A stretch of DNA of 64,000 nt from Andrena cerasifolii (GCF_050908995.1 NC_135122.1:15788501-15852500); one strand, 5' to 3'. Shown: positions 46,091 to 60,217, counted from the first letter of the stretch. Numbers and translations are program-made. The notes: generated by a model from the letters alone, not told the origin.

Positions 46091-46106
46091 GGCCCTTCTG
46101 AGGGCC
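46091..46106 (+). terminator. histone 3' stem-loop with altered loop (H2B variant)
   Basis: GGCCCTTCTGAGGGCC: the 6-bp stem is intact but the loop reads TCTG where the other genes have TTTC or TTTT. About 30 bp upstream a second, weaker hairpin (GGTCTTTTTCCCGGACC) is seen. Confidence 0.88.
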
Positions 46107-47394
46107 ACCAATTACTTTTTTCCGTTGGAACTCCTATCTGCGTTCAGTGGTTTAATATTTACTTATCCCTCAATGAACGTAATCTATTTACGAACTGAAA
46201 TGAAAGTACGCGAAGTAGTTTTCTGTCTATAAGTCCGTAATGGGCCCAGTTCTAGCTACGGCCCTGGCGTAAAACATTCGAGAGGGAGAGGAAATGAGAG
46301 CGAGTGAGGACGAACGAACGACAACGATAAAGCTGACGCCAAAGAGAAGGTATACTAAGAGGCGACACTCTGACGAAGAAACCAGTTTCAGAGAGAGTCG
46401 AAATGCATAACCAATTTAAATGTCCATTCGGTAGTCGGAAAGAGGAGGGATTAACAAGAGGCGATAGTAAGACGAAGATATACAGCTGCCTATATAACCA
46501 ATTTAAAGGGACAAGCCAACGAAAAACTTCAAAGATACTGTTCGGAGCTGTATACTCGTAGTATACCTTCTCTTTGCTGACGCTAGTGACCTCCCTGGTT
46601 TATGCCGATGTTTCCAGGGTAATTATAGTACAATTACTCTGTCATTATAGGGACAAGGAAAGCAATCAAAGTACGAAATAGTTCTTAGATAATAAAGTTT
46701 CTTTATTTTTTAAGCACGAGAGCTCGTGTGAGACTGAGGCTTTTCATAAGTTGTTATTGTAACGAGGTGCCATATCGGCTGTGTTTATACCTAATTCTCA
46801 TTTATAAAATTTGTTATGTATTTTATATGGCAAAATAAACACATATTTTTAAAAAAAAAAATCTTTGCTGACGCTGTGAATTCTCAGAATTTACGGGGTA
46901 GAGACCAGACTTATAGACAGAAAATAATGTGTACATATGTACAAATAAAGTTTTCAAACGTGATGCTACAGTACAGGGTTTCTCAAACTATGGAAGGCGT
47001 AGCCCTGCCCACTGGTACGCGAATGCTTTTCGAATACTTTTTGAGGTACGTGACGGTTTGTGTAGATATTTGGGAGGTACGCGAAAAATAAAGTTTCAGA
47101 ACCCTTGCTATAGTATGTATTTTATAAAGTATAAGTCAAATTAAGAGGTACTAAAACGTACAAGTCGAACAATTACCCGTCGCAGCGAGTCCAGAAAACC
47201 TACATTACGTTTTCTGAATTTCACAACTTTGAAAGTACCTCCAAATTTACGGCAATAAAGGGTTCAACTTTTCAAGCAGCATTAGAAAAGAACATTAGTA
47301 TTCAGACCCCTAGCATTTAATTTTGAAATATTTCAAGCTCCATTACACCCTGCTTGAGAAACCAAAATGTCATCACACGTTTAAATGATTTGGT
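46107..47394. other. spacer, no gene seen
   Basis: Holds the inverted repeat at 46333-46583 and AT-rich sequence. No gene recognised. Confidence 0.5.
46333..46583. repeat. inverted repeat, about 25-bp arms
   Basis: The left arm CTGACGCCAAAGAGAAGG then TATACTA (46333-46357) and the right arm TAGTATACC then TTCTCTTTGCTGACG are near-perfect inverted copies about 250 bp apart. A further TCTTTGCTGACGCT occurs at 46861, suggesting a foldback element with a partial extra copy. Confidence 0.65.
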
Positions 47395-47410
47395 GGCCCT
47401 GAAAAGGGCC
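47395..47410 (-). terminator. histone 3' stem-loop (H4, second copy)
   Basis: On the minus strand GGCCCTTTTCAGGGCC, 35 bp after the H4 stop. Confidence 0.97.
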
Positions 47411-47445
47411 GATTTTATTCTTCGTGGACTCCTTTTTGTTCGACT

Positions 47446-48465
<1,020 letters not shown>

Positions 48466-48494
48466 GGTGTTTACGCTATAAGAAGAAACAAAAC

Positions 48495-48510
48495 GGCCCT
48501 TTTCAGGGCC
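48495..48510 (+). terminator. histone 3' stem-loop (H3)
   Basis: GGCCCTTTTCAGGGCC followed by AACAA, 29 bp after the H3 stop. Confidence 0.97.
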
Positions 48511-49810
48511 AACAAATCTTTCTATCGAAGATACAACTCTTAAATATTAAACATACCATATTACCTTTCATCAAATCCCATCCACGTTGATAAATAATAA
48601 CCTGTATGAATGATATGCTATAGAAACGGAGGAAGTTTTAAGTATTAGGATCAAAACACGTTAGGACTTGCTCATGTAACGGCATGGTTGAAATAGCATA
48701 CGCTTGATTCATTCATTTAGCATCGCACATGTTAAAGTCGATGCAACTTACACGAAAGTGTTCTAATAGGGATTATATTAATGTACATTTAATAATGATT
48801 TTCTCGAAATCATTAGAATTATGAATATCGTGAGCGTTATATGTTGGTTTATACATATTGTTATTAGGTTCCTGATCCAGGGGCGGTATTATCAGTCGTT
48901 GCTTAAGCATGCGCTTAACAAAGTTCGCCTTATTCGAATAAGACGAGCTTAAGACTTCATGTACTTTCAGTCCGAACTTAAAATTTGCTTAGTAAAGAAG
49001 ATGGTCTGGGTTAAGCAGAAGAATACAATCGCATATATGTATCGTAGACGTAACCGTTATTGAATACATCAGACGTTTTTATTGAGTGAAGTACAGCGAT
49101 ACTTAAACTAATTTTTATGTTAACAGTAGTAATTCCTACTAATCTCACGAATCATTAAAGCAGTTTCATTTTTTGTCCGTCCTGATGAGTGAAATAATCG
49201 AGTAACATTAATTAGCGATGTCTAAAGGACATTTATAAAATACGCATTTTCCTTGATCGCGTCTCAGTACTAATTCCTACATACTTAATAGCACCGTTAC
49301 TACTATATCAGGAAAAAGGGCCTTTTCTACTATATATCTATCGAATCGAAACATGGAACATTTGAGGTTATGCAGTATCAGTGAATACGCTGTACTTGAA
49401 TTAACTGGTCCCCATTGCAATATTTAAAGAAACAGCATTGTAAGTTAATATGTGCAATCATATTCTCGCGAGTTTGCCCTGTAAGTAACCATGCTTTTCA
49501 TTTATTGGTCGTTAATAGCAGAAGACAAACGTGATAGAAAGGGTTAAGTTGGAATTGCACGTTTGTTCAGCATTGTATCGATAGTATTAAAGAACGTTGT
49601 AATCTTTGTTTGTTTAAGCTGAAGTTTAAAATGCAGTTTCACGTAGCACATCTTAGCGACAGAGGGGTTTATGTTAAAAAGATTTTGCATTCTCGCGTAA
49701 AGAAATCATTCTCATTATATCGGTAAAGAGTAACGTTATTTCGAATTTCGAATCTTTTTCAGATCGGTTTTAAAGTTAATTTAATTTCGGAGCTTTCATT
49801 GAGTGAAGCC
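48511..49810. other. spacer and REXO2 upstream region
   Basis: A CAGGGGCGGTATTATCAGTC motif at 48889 looks like the end of a DNA transposon but its partner was not found. A possible splice acceptor (TTTTTCAG near 49762) opens a frame that joins the REXO2 start, so an upstream exon with a mitochondrial leader is possible. Confidence 0.45.
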
Positions 49811-50646
49811 ATGTCGCGCAGCAATAGTGATTATATTGTCTGGATAGATACAGAGGTATTTGCTTGACAACACTTAACCCTATTTTAATACTACATATGC
49901 TATATACTATAATATTTTAATACCATTGGTTGGGCAAACGTGATTACACTAATGTTTTTTTTCACCCAGCTGACTGGCCTAGATATAGAACGGGACACAA
50001 TCTTGGAGATTGCATGTCTAATAACTGACAAGGATTTGAATATAAAAAGCGAGGAGTTTAACGTAGTTATTAATCAGCCAGATTCGATATTGGGAAATAT
50101 GAATGAATGGAACACAACGCATCACACCGAAGTAAGACAAACTTTCATAGGCACCTATTGTAAAGGATTTCATTCCCTGTCTATGTTTGTATATATTTTC
50201 AGAATGGTCTGATCTACGAATCACAATGTAGCAAAATTGACCTAAAGAAAGCAGAAGAGATGTTGTTGAATTTTATAAAGAAGTATGTCCCGAAGGGGTG
50301 TTGTCCATTGGCTGGTAATACAGTTTACATGGATTGTCTGTTCTTGCTAAAGTGGATGCCGCTAGTTCACAGCCACAATAGTTACAGAATCATTGATGTT
50401 AGCTCTGTCAAAGAGCTTGTTAGGTTGTTACTCATACATTTACATTATTCACGCATTTCAGTCGTAGCTATATTATTAGTAGCTCATCGAAATAATATGA
50501 AAATTGTTGGTAGGAGATGGAATCCAAGGATTTATGAAAATTTACCTGAAAAGCAATTTGTACACAGAGCATTGCCGGATATCAAGGAAAGCATACAGGA
50601 ACTAAAATACTACAAGGAGAATATATTTATATCTTCGATCGTTTAA
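49811..50646 (+). CDS. REXO2: oligoribonuclease (REXO2/Orn)
   Basis: Four exons (49811-49855, 49970-50131, 50203-50423, 50514-50646) give 186 aa, close to bacterial Orn and the core of human REXO2. It degrades 2- to 5-nt RNAs 3' to 5'. The DEDDh active site is complete: D13 and E15 in WIDTE, D113 in GNTVYMD, H160 and D165 in HRALPD (usually HRALDD; the catalytic second Asp is kept). Other signatures are LTGLDIERDTILEIACLITD, CPLAGN, YRIIDVSSVKEL and RRWNP. The chosen start gives a cytosolic or nuclear form; a mitochondrial form would need an upstream exon. Confidence 0.95.
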
Positions 50647-51391
50647 TGAAGCGTATCTATTAATTTAATCTACAATGGAATTAATGTAATTACCACGTTA
50701 TGGTACATTACATTTATTATGAGTAGGCCCTAGGAAATTTGATTTGAAACGCTGTTTTAGTTTGCGTACGAATTGCCCACATTCCACGTGTTCGTTTTAC
50801 GATAACAATTGACAGGCGTACTGTATTTTTCTGTACAAGGTGCAAATAAATAACTTGTAGCTAATTAATCGAGTGTACGTTAGAATGTAATCCTTGTCGT
50901 ATTTTAAAATTCTTTTCGATCGTGCTACTAAAATCTTTATCCCCAATTCCGGTTTAAGGCCGCCGCGCATTTCGGCGAAGCGCGGCGATACGAAGAGAAA
51001 AGTTTATAAACAATTGATGACCGTAGCGCAGCGGCAATTAATTAACTATTATTAATTTACTTGCCGCGCCGCGCTCCGCCAAAATGCGCCACAGTCTTTA
51101 ATCTATCATTCCAACATCAAATAAATCGGATAATACCGAATTAAGCACTCGGTATTTTTTAAACATCGCGTAATAGTTAACTACGCGAAGTTACGCGCAA
51201 AAGCGGACGCGAGCGGCCTCTAACGGGATTCACGCTAAACGTTCAATTTGAACTTTCAACGGTCAGCATCGTGAAAAGCGTTTGTGTGTACATAATGTGA
51301 GAAACGGTGAATTATTTCAAGATAAAGAGGTACACAGATTCGAGTGAAGAGAAACAGAAGTGATCGACGTGCGAAGGGCGCCCATTCAACA
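50647..51391. other. REXO2 3'UTR to KIF11 promoter
   Basis: Contains the MITE at 50958-51096 and probably the KIF11 promoter and 5'UTR at 51120-51391. Confidence 0.5.
50958..51096. mobile_element. GC-rich MITE upstream of KIF11
   Basis: The left arm GGCCGCCGCGCATTTCGGCG and the right arm, inverted, GACTGTGGCGCATTTTGGCG are partly matching inverted repeats; the arms continue GAAGCGCGGCG and GAGCGCGGCG. The flanks are TTTAA on both sides (50953-50957 and 51097-51101). The central 60 bp are AT-rich. Confidence 0.65.
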
Positions 51392-54300
51392 ATGATGAAC
51401 GATACGCGGAACGGGAAGAAGGATAAGAAACAACATATACAAGTTTTCATTCGAGTCAGGTAAGTGTCTATCAAGCTTCTAGACGTTTGCCAAGCTTTCG
51501 TCTCAACACTTTCGCCGCCGGCGGCTCCGATCGGAGTCGCTTCAACGAATACCGTGAACTACTTCGAAATCTATCCTTCACGTTATTATAAATAAAACGT
51601 ATCCTCTATGATGTTATAACATCAGTCGTGTGTAAAAATGTATCATCTGTCTTGACACGAATAAACAGCATATAAATATATAAGCGCGACTCCTGTCAGA
51701 GTCAGTGGCACTCGAAAGTGTTGAAGTACGTTCCATCGATTATCGATGCTGTTACATTCGTATCTGCTTCCATCATCTTCGTGGCAGGCCGTTGAATAAT
51801 GCAGAGAAGACTGGTAAATCGGTGACAGTGGTGGATACACCATCCTGCAGAGAAGTGGTGGTTCGCGAAAGATTGCACGATAAGTTTATGAAGAAATTCA
51901 CATTTGACAGAGTATTTGGGCCTTATTCGAAACAAGTAAGTATTTAAATAGAATTGGGAGCGCTCGACGGGATATCGACGATTGGTAATGAACTTCCAGA
52001 TAGAAGTGTACAATGCAGTTGTTCGCCCATTGCTGGGGGAAGTGTTGGACGGATACAATTGTACGGTGTTCGCGTACGGGCAAACTGGTACTGGAAAAAC
52101 TTTCACTATGGAAGGCACTGATAACGATCGATTGTTGCATTGGCAGGCGGTGAGTGTGAGATTGCTTTTATGGTTAATCTGTATTGATAAGGAGTATAGG
52201 TATTTTATTTCTGCTTTTATGTATCTAGGACATCAATTCTGGAATCATACCTCGGGCTTTAAGTCACCTGTTCGATGAGCTACGTACAATGGAGGCTCCG
52301 GAGTACTCAGTGAGAGTTAGCTTTTTAGAATTGTACAATGAAGAATTATACGACTTATTATCCCCTAGCGACGATGCTGCTAAAATAAGGTAATCATAAC
52401 GATTATGTTTTTTCTCTATACAGGGTGTTACTGTAAATACTGAGAGTTAATACTCTAAGGCGATTTTTATATTTAAAATTGTAACGCTAAAATGAATTGC
52501 TCCTATAATTGACGAAGTTCCTGCAATGTGTAGAGAAAAGGTTGTTAAATCTGTCGAAGACGAAGGGCGATAAAGGAGGCTAATTTGTTCATTCTGTGCC
52601 TGACCCAGAATTTAAGATTTTTCTTGTTAAAGTAATTAAAATTGATAATCTCAGGCGTCACCGGGTGCACGCGTATTTCGCTGAAACCAGAATGAATTTT
52701 CTCGGAAATGATGAGTTCGTCTTATTTGCGTCTTATTTTCGCCTATATAATCACCCCCTAGAGTATTGACTATCAGTAAAGTAACATCCTGCATATAAAG
52801 TTTCTATATGTGATTGAAAGAAAATATGATGGGTCAATAGGATATACGATGATTCGACTAAAAAGGGTGCAGTAATAGTACATGGTTTGGAAGAGGTGAT
52901 TATACGCACTAAAAGCGAAGTATTCAGTATCCTTCAGAAGGGATCGGAGAAACGGCAGACAGCAGCAACACTGATGAATGCTCATTCGAGGTCTGCTTTA
53001 CAATTAATCATTGACAAACTCGCATTTAATGAGATGTAACATTTACATTGTCCGTTTCAGTCGATCTCACACGATATTTTCAATTACCATTCACATAAAG
53101 GAGAATTCCATTCACGGGGAGGAGCTGTTGAAAACGGGCAAACTAAATCTGGTCGATTTAGCTGGTAGCGAGAATATTGGACGGTCTGGAGCTGTGGATA
53201 AAAGGGCAAGGGAAGCAGGTAGCATTAATCAATCTCTGTTAACCCTAGGTCGGGTTATAACAGCGCTGGTCGAGAAGACCCCGCACGTGCCTTATCGGTA
53301 AAGTATTTGTAAGTTTGGAAATTGGATTTCTAATATGCATTTAGGCTGCAACGCCTTTCATTTCTTTTAATACGTAGAGAATCGAAATTAACGCGGTTAC
53401 TCCAAGAGTCTTTGGGAGGACGTACGAGAACATCGATAATCGCTACGGTGTCCCCTGCTAGCATTAATCTCGAAGAAACGTTGTCGACGCTGGATTACGC
53501 GCACCGCGCGAAGAATATCACGAATCGGCCTGAAATTAATCAGAAGTTTTCTAAGAGGGCGTTGCTCCAGGAATACACGGAAGAGATCGAGAAGTTGAAG
53601 AAAGATTTGGTAGCGACTCGGGAACGAAACGGCATCTATTTAGCTCCGGATAGATACGACGAAATCACATCGTTAATACATTTCCAGAGTAAAGAAATAG
53701 ATCAGAAGCTGCATCACATTAAAGCACTCGAAGACACTTTAAACTGGAAAGGGGTACGTACAGATATTACGATCAATGACCTCCGTTTATCGTCCGCTCG
53801 AATAAAACATTGCGATTGTTGTTTCAGGAAATATTTAACGAATTAAAATCGAAGAATTCCGATCAATCGAACGAACTATTAACTATAAAAGACCAATTGG
53901 AGGCCACGACAGATGCTTTCACATCGGCAGCATCGCGTTTGGTAATGTCGGAGCAAGAAAAGGAAGAGCAGAAGTATCTTGTTAAGAAACACGCGTCTAC
54001 CGAAAGCATTCTTTTATCGGAAGTGCAAACAGTTTTAGATGTCGCTAATACTGCCACTACAGATGCACAGAAACTTCATGACAAAATTTATCGAAAAGCG
54101 TAAGCTACTCTGTACAGAGGATACGAATCTTACGTAAGTTCAGAACTTGATGTTAATTCCGTGTATTCGCAGGCAAATAGGACAACGAAACAGTTGCCTT
54201 GGACAGCAATTTAAAGCTAATATCAGAAATCGAATCAGGGAGATCGAAGCGGACGTTTCAACACACGCCGAGGGTGTAACTCAATTTTGCATGTCTATGG

Positions 54301-56585
54301 CGGAACACATTAGTAAGAATACTATTTGATGGAAGTGGTATCGTTTACAATAAAATATTGATTATTTTACCTCCTCAGACGCGGAAACCCGTTCAATTAG
54401 CGAGTGTATCGATAAATCGAATCAACATATTTCCGAAAACATTATTGGCGCAACACAGAACGTAATTCATAGTTTGACGCAGAATATAAACGATTCTGTA
54501 AGTGGCCGGAGTGGATTAGAATTATTTAATGCATAGGAAGCAATGGATTATAACATGCGTGTTCTATTTTAGCATTTAAGATATGAAGAGTGGCTTGATA
54601 AAGAAATAGAGAATGTCACAACCGTGACCAAACAAGAGTGTGACACGTTAAGTGCTTGTTCCCAACTTGTACAAAATGTTTTCGAATTGATAGATAACAA
54701 AATAGCTGAGAATTTGCGAGATTTAAATAAGAGAGGCTCCGAGCAAATTGACAACTTAATAGAAATTACGAAAAATTCGGTAACGTCGATTTCCAAGTAC
54801 TCCGTCGAGGAGTGTGATCATTTAAATAATGATATTCAGGATGTCTGGCGGGGTAGTAAAGCGATTCGAGAGAGTCAAAATGGCATTATCGAAAGCCGAG
54901 CGAACTTTGCAACGGTACGTATTTATTATGAACTAAGAATTATTGTGTTTCTTATATTTACTATTTGGCAGATGATGGAAGACCTGCAGCGTTGCTTTAA
55001 CGAATTACAGAAAGAGGAGGAAGAAAGCCATTCTTCGATATGCGATACATTGAGCAATATCGACGAACTGTGTAACGGTATAAATAACGAGAATATAAAT
55101 AGTTGTAGGAGAAACGTAGAAGAAGTAAACACTGTACAAGAGGCACTCCAACATGACTTACAAATTGTAAAACAGACGCTTTCGGAGGAAACAGAGAAGG
55201 TAAGAAGCATTGTAAATTCTTTGCGAAGTGTCGTTTTGAAATTCCTTTCTGTTATAGTCGAGGATAGAGGTAGAAGATGCCATTGTGAAAGGTAAAGCGT
55301 TGATCAGCGAATTCCAAGAGGGTTTGAGTAAGAATTGTGATACACTAAGGAGCCACAAAGTTTCCGCGGAGCGCAATATACGAGAGATTCAGAGACGAAT
55401 GAAAGAAGACGAGAGTCGCGTTGTATCATCGATTAAAGTAAACACAAGTAGAGTGCACATAAATTTATTTCCTTTATTTTCTTGTCATTTCTGGTAATTC
55501 TTTTGATTTCTGCGATAAACAGGATATGCACACGACGGTTCGCGACGCTGCCTACGAACACATAAACCGTTTAAATGCTCATAAAGCAACGTTTATACAT
55601 ATCCCTTCAGAAATGAATCGAAAGCTTGAAAGCGAGACGAAGAATGTTAAGAACATGAATACCAGAGTTATTGCAGAGTTGCAAGGAGTCCGCGATAAAG
55701 TAGAGAAATTCTTCGTCGACGATTTATATCGCGACGTTCCGACTGGTACGTTTATCATTCTTTCTTATCGCTTTCCGTTAAAACAGTAGAATTTATGACT
55801 CGAATCGCATTCCGTAGGTTCAACGCCTGCAAGGAAAGAGTTCCGATACGTGAAGAAACTCACTAGAACGTCCCCGTATGCGCGAGTCCTTGCTAGGTAC
55901 AGAGAGACACTCAAAGATATGGACAATATAGAAAACGAGGAGGTAAGTGAATCGTTTTGCAGAGTGGGCATTATATTAGGGTGGCCTTCGTTTTCAACAT
56001 GCGAATTCTTTTCCTCTCATCCCCGGTATGGTTCTAAATCATTAGAAAGTAGTCCCTGGAAAGGGTGCCGACCAGCCCTTAAAGTTTAGAATTCATCGAT
56101 GGTTTCAAGTTAAAGAATTTCTCAAAATATGGTAAGCCCTATCGAAATTTTGTTGGAATAATATTAAAAGAGCCCTCAATTTTCTACCTCTACGGGGTGA
56201 CGTAGTGCGGACCTTCAAACGCTGGTATTTACAAAATGGAAGCACGAACAAATTATATACACAGTAATTTCGATAGGTCTTACCAATTTCGAGAAATTCT
56301 TTAAATCTCTTTCCTGTTGTCCGATCGCAATAAACTTTTTTCAGGGATTATTTTTTCATGAAATGAAACCGTCCTAGTGGGTGAGAGCAAAGAAACGCGG
56401 GAAAAAATTCAACACGTATAAATAAGGGCCACCGTAGTATTATATGCTAACTGGAACGGTTATTTTTAACGCATATTGTACGCGTCTAAACGAGAAATGT
56501 TATTTAATAAACGTATGCTTTTCTAGCCGATTCCAATACTGAATAACAACTCGCCAATTAAAGAGAGCTTGAATGCAGGTTGAAA
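51392..56585 (+). CDS. KIF11 (Klp61F): kinesin-5 mitotic motor
   Basis: Sixteen exons in consistent phase give 991 aa. Kinesin-5 is a homotetramer that slides antiparallel microtubules apart in the spindle. The motor domain covers about residues 15-350: P-loop GQTGTGKT (99-106), switch I NAHSSRSH (split by an intron), switch II DLAGSENIGRSG, then the neck NITNRPEINQK. Long coiled-coil stretches fill 360-900. The tail carries the BimC box DVPTGSTPARK, with T934 as the expected CDK1 site. Exons end at 51459, 51935, 52149, 52389, 52990, 53297, 53753, 54099, 54312, 54497, 54914, 55199, 55437, 55745, 55942 and 56585. The last exon (56529-56585) is short and rests on splice signals and phase, so it is the least certain. 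The final intron contains a MITE. Confidence 0.95.
56110..56304. mobile_element. MITE in the last KIF11 intron (TTAA flanks)
   Basis: The left arm AGAATTTCTC and onward to CCTATCGAAATTT and the right arm AATTTCGATAGG to GAGAAATTCT are inverted repeats of about 40 bp, bounded by TTAA on each side. TTAA flanks fit a piggyBac-like origin but could be coincidental. Confidence 0.65.
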
Positions 56586-57069
56586 AGCCGATGTAATTGT
56601 AATACATATACTATCCAGTACTTCATTAAATGTGTATTTTTAAATTTGTATTTTATAAATACATTTCGTAAACGACGAAATAAAATGAAATGTGTCACGT
56701 TGAAACTGCCAGCTTGATGCCGCCATAACTTTATGTCGCACGATGTTTATCCTCCTATATATTTTGTCAAGTACATAATCTCGATCGTTCTACCGATTTT
56801 CCCCGTTACGAAAATTATTGTCTTGCGTTTCTAGTGCGAACTACGAACGCATGCCGGCGACTCTACATTGGTATCGTCGTCTGTAGATGGAGTAGCAGGA
56901 AGAATAAAAAAATGGCTGTGTATACCTACCGTGTAACTCATGTGGCACTGTTTGTGACAGTCATTAGTCATTAGTATCGGCTTGATTGTTTTCTTTGCGG
57001 TGTTTTGTCAAGTGCGAACACGTGAATTCGTCGCTTCGCGATGCTAAGTGCATGCGACAGCAGTAAAAC
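56586..57069. other. KIF11 3'UTR and GPHR promoter
   Basis: AATAAAATG near 56680 is a likely KIF11 poly(A) signal. No other gene seen. Confidence 0.5.
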
Positions 57070-59722
57070 ATGGGTTTCTTGGAGGATACATTCGTGATTC
57101 TTGTAACACAGGTGGAAATCCCTTTCCACTACTATAGATCATTCTGCCGGTACTCGTAGACATTTACACGATTAGGTTATAAATGATTAACTTCCCTCCT
57201 CCAAGCAGCAAACTAATTGTAAAATTTACGTCGTACAATGGGCATCTAATTAGACCGAAAAATCCGAATTGTTCCTTAGCTAAGGATGTACTTTCATATG
57301 TTACTATTAAGATCGTAATTTGTATCGTGCATGTGTAATTTATATTGTACCGATACCAATACTGCCACAATAAATCTGGTGGTCCAAAATTTGCGTGATT
57401 TATTTCACGGGCTGTTAAATTTATTTCTTAATCTTGTGTAACTGGATTGCGTATGGTCAACATTAACGACTCTGCCTGTAGATCTGTTTTATTCACTCGT
57501 GTCGCACATTGCAGGTGATTTTCTTCTTAGGAGGATGGGTATTTTTTGTAAAAAAATTATTTCGAGATTACGAGGTCCATCACAGATTAGTACAGCTAAT
57601 TTTCTCCACAACATTCTCATTGTCATGTACCATGTTCGAGCTGATTATATTCGAAATCATAGGAGTTCTCGATTCTAGGTAAGCGAATGGTCCTGTGTTC
57701 GTTTGACGCTACATCCTGATTTCTGACGCAATGTATACTTCAGTTCTAGATACTTTCATTGGAACGCTGGCCTTTATATGCTTTTATTTATGGTAATCGT
57801 CTTGATTCCATTTTACATAGCATACTTCATTATCAGTAATATTAGGTTTGGTACGTATAATTCACCTAAGTGGCAGGCAAACAAGGCTAAGGGTAAGTTG
57901 GAGCGGTACGGTGGAGCTGTAATGAGAGCAAAGCGTAGAAATATGTTTTATAGTTTTATAATGGAAGTGTTCAAATTGATGCAGCGAGCAGAGCTACATC
58001 TTTATTAAAAGATGACCAACCATCGACGGTCTTATAGTCTCTATCGCAGCTCCAACGTAAACTTACCCTAAGTCAAATTTCACCTTAAGCTTAAACAGTT
58101 TTCTTGGTGAATTAGAGTTAGAAATAAAAGTTTCTTCTAGCATGTTGTCAACTTTCACGTCCAAAATTGAACTACTGGTCTTTTCGCAAAGCTAATAATT
58201 CTGACTTATACTCGTTTGCCTGCCCACCAGAGATATTGAATAGTTCCTATCATATTCCTCGTATCGACACTAATATTTTTTTCTGCAGTAAGACTGAAAC
58301 TGATAAGGCCCTTAACAGTCGTAGTATATTTTTTTTATCTGTATCTGTTTTGGAAAGTAGGAGACCCTTTCCCAATTTTAAGCCCCAAGAAAGGCCTGTT
58401 GTCCATCGAGCAGGGTGTTAGTCGAATAGGGGTAATCGGTGTCACTGTTATGGCGCTTCTGTCAGGGTTCGGTGCTGTGAATTATCCGTACACCTCGATG
58501 GCCTATTTCATGCGGCCTGTAACGTACGCCGACGTGCAGGGCATAGAGAGGCGACTGTTGCAAACAATGGATATGATCGTTGCTAAAAAGAAAAGAATAG
58601 CGTTAGCTAAGAAGGGAGAGGTGGTAGGGCAAGCCGAGCCTAGATCAAGGCTCTGGGGCATGCTGGGGCCCTTAAGTGGCACTAAAAGTAATCAAGAGAG
58701 TATGTATTGTATTTTCCAGTATCTTTAATATGTAAAATAAACAGTTTCACAATAACATGTATTTATAGATATTAAGCAGTTACAAACAGAAGTGATGGCC
58801 TTAGAAGAATTGTCGCGACAATTGTTCCTAGAAGCGCACGACATTCAAAACGCGAGGGAGCGTTTGGAATGGGCCGCCACATGGCAAGGAAAATATTTCA
58901 ACTTCTTAGGATACTTCTTCTCTATCTACTGCACGTGGAAGATATTCATTGCAAGTATTCGACACTCGGAGATAATCGGAGAAGTATAACTGAATTTCGT
59001 AAATCGTCTATCGTTGTTTCAGTCGACAATCAATATAGTGTTCGATCGCGTGGGGAAGAAGGACCCAGTAACTAGAGCAATAGAAATTGCCGTTCACTGG
59101 ATGGGCTTTAACATCGACGTTACGTTCTGGTCGCAGCACATCTCGTTTTATCTCGTCGGTTGTATCGTCTTAACATCGATTCGCGGCCTATTATTAACAC
59201 TTACGAAGGTATGTCTCAGAAAATTTCGTCCATCCTCTTAGATTGGTGTTTAGCGTTTATTGCGAGTAATTTGTACATATTATATGAATATTGTAAAACA
59301 TGATTTGATGTTGACAAGTCGTTGAATCATCAGTCTTAGAAATTTCTTATTAAGACACCTAATATTATTTCTTTTCATTCCAGTTTTTTTACGCTATATC
59401 GAGTAGCAAATCGTCGAATATTATTGTACTTATACTTGCTCAGATAATGGTAAGGTCGTCCCTTTTAATATCAGTAAGAGTGAAGACTTCCGACGATACA
59501 ATTTCGTGTGTTTTCTTTCAGGGTATGTATTTTGTATCCTCGGTACTCCTGATGCGGATGAACATGCCTGCAGAATATCGTATTATAATAACTCAAGTCC
59601 TAGGAGAATTGCAATTTAATTTTTACCATAGGTGGTTCGACGTGATCTTTCTGGTGTCCGCGTTATCGTCAATTGTGTTTTTATATTTAGCGCATAAGCA
59701 AGCACCGGCAGAGCGTGTTTAA
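57070..59722 (+). CDS. GPHR: Golgi pH regulator (GPR89 family)
   Basis: Eight exons (57070-57111, 57515-57678, 57744-57850, 58289-58699, 58769-58950, 59023-59208, 59384-59449, 59522-59722) give 452 aa, almost the human length. GPHR is a multi-pass anion channel that keeps the Golgi acidic. Conserved blocks are SCTMFELIIFEI, SSRYFHWN, DPFPILSPK, RIGVIGVTVMALLSGFGAVN, RRLLQTMDMI, FNFLGYFFSIYCTWKIF, INIVFDRVGKKDPVTR, FWSQHISF, SIRGLLLTLTK and GELQFNFYHRWFDVIFLVSA. The intron after 58950 starts with GC (ATT then GCAAGT) if the conserved STINIVFD is to be kept. Exon 4 begins inside a poorly conserved loop, so residues 105-125 are less certain. Confidence 0.95.
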
Positions 59723-60217
59723 TAAAACATTTCCTTTTAATTGAATCGAGTGTACCCTTCTGTATTTTCACGGTTGCAGCACTTCCGGTTACAAAGAATT
59801 TAGGCAGCTTTTTAATGTAGGAACGCGTTTACGTCGTGTGAAACGAGAAGATTAATTGCGAAACGTACAGACAAATTGGATTTGATATATTAAGTATTAA
59901 TTTAAATATTCTTTCGAAACATATCTTTGACGTTTCTACCTCTAACACACACAATGCTCGATCAAAGTTGGCATGCACAATTATAAGCTTCGAAGGTTGC
60001 GTAATGGTTTTGCCCACTGTCTACTACTTGATGAAACAATGTAATTTAACTCGCCAAAGTAATAAATATACCATTTACATCATATCTCTACGTTGTATTT
60101 GTTTCGTTATAGTATACAATGTCCTTTTGATCACAGACTGCTGAAAAAATTTCGCGAATAATAGAAAACTGGCGTTACTGTACGATTATTGAGATTACGA
60201 TGAGTAGAGCTGTGATT
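59723..60217. other. convergent 3' ends of GPHR and GANAB
   Basis: The GPHR stop TAA overlaps an AATAAA at 59722. The rest is AT-rich spacer holding both 3'UTRs. Confidence 0.5.

Noticed and set aside
57851..58008. Open frame continuing past GPHR exon 3
   Set aside because: A GTACGT donor at 57851 and the family alignment show intron; joining to 58289 restores the conserved membrane segment.
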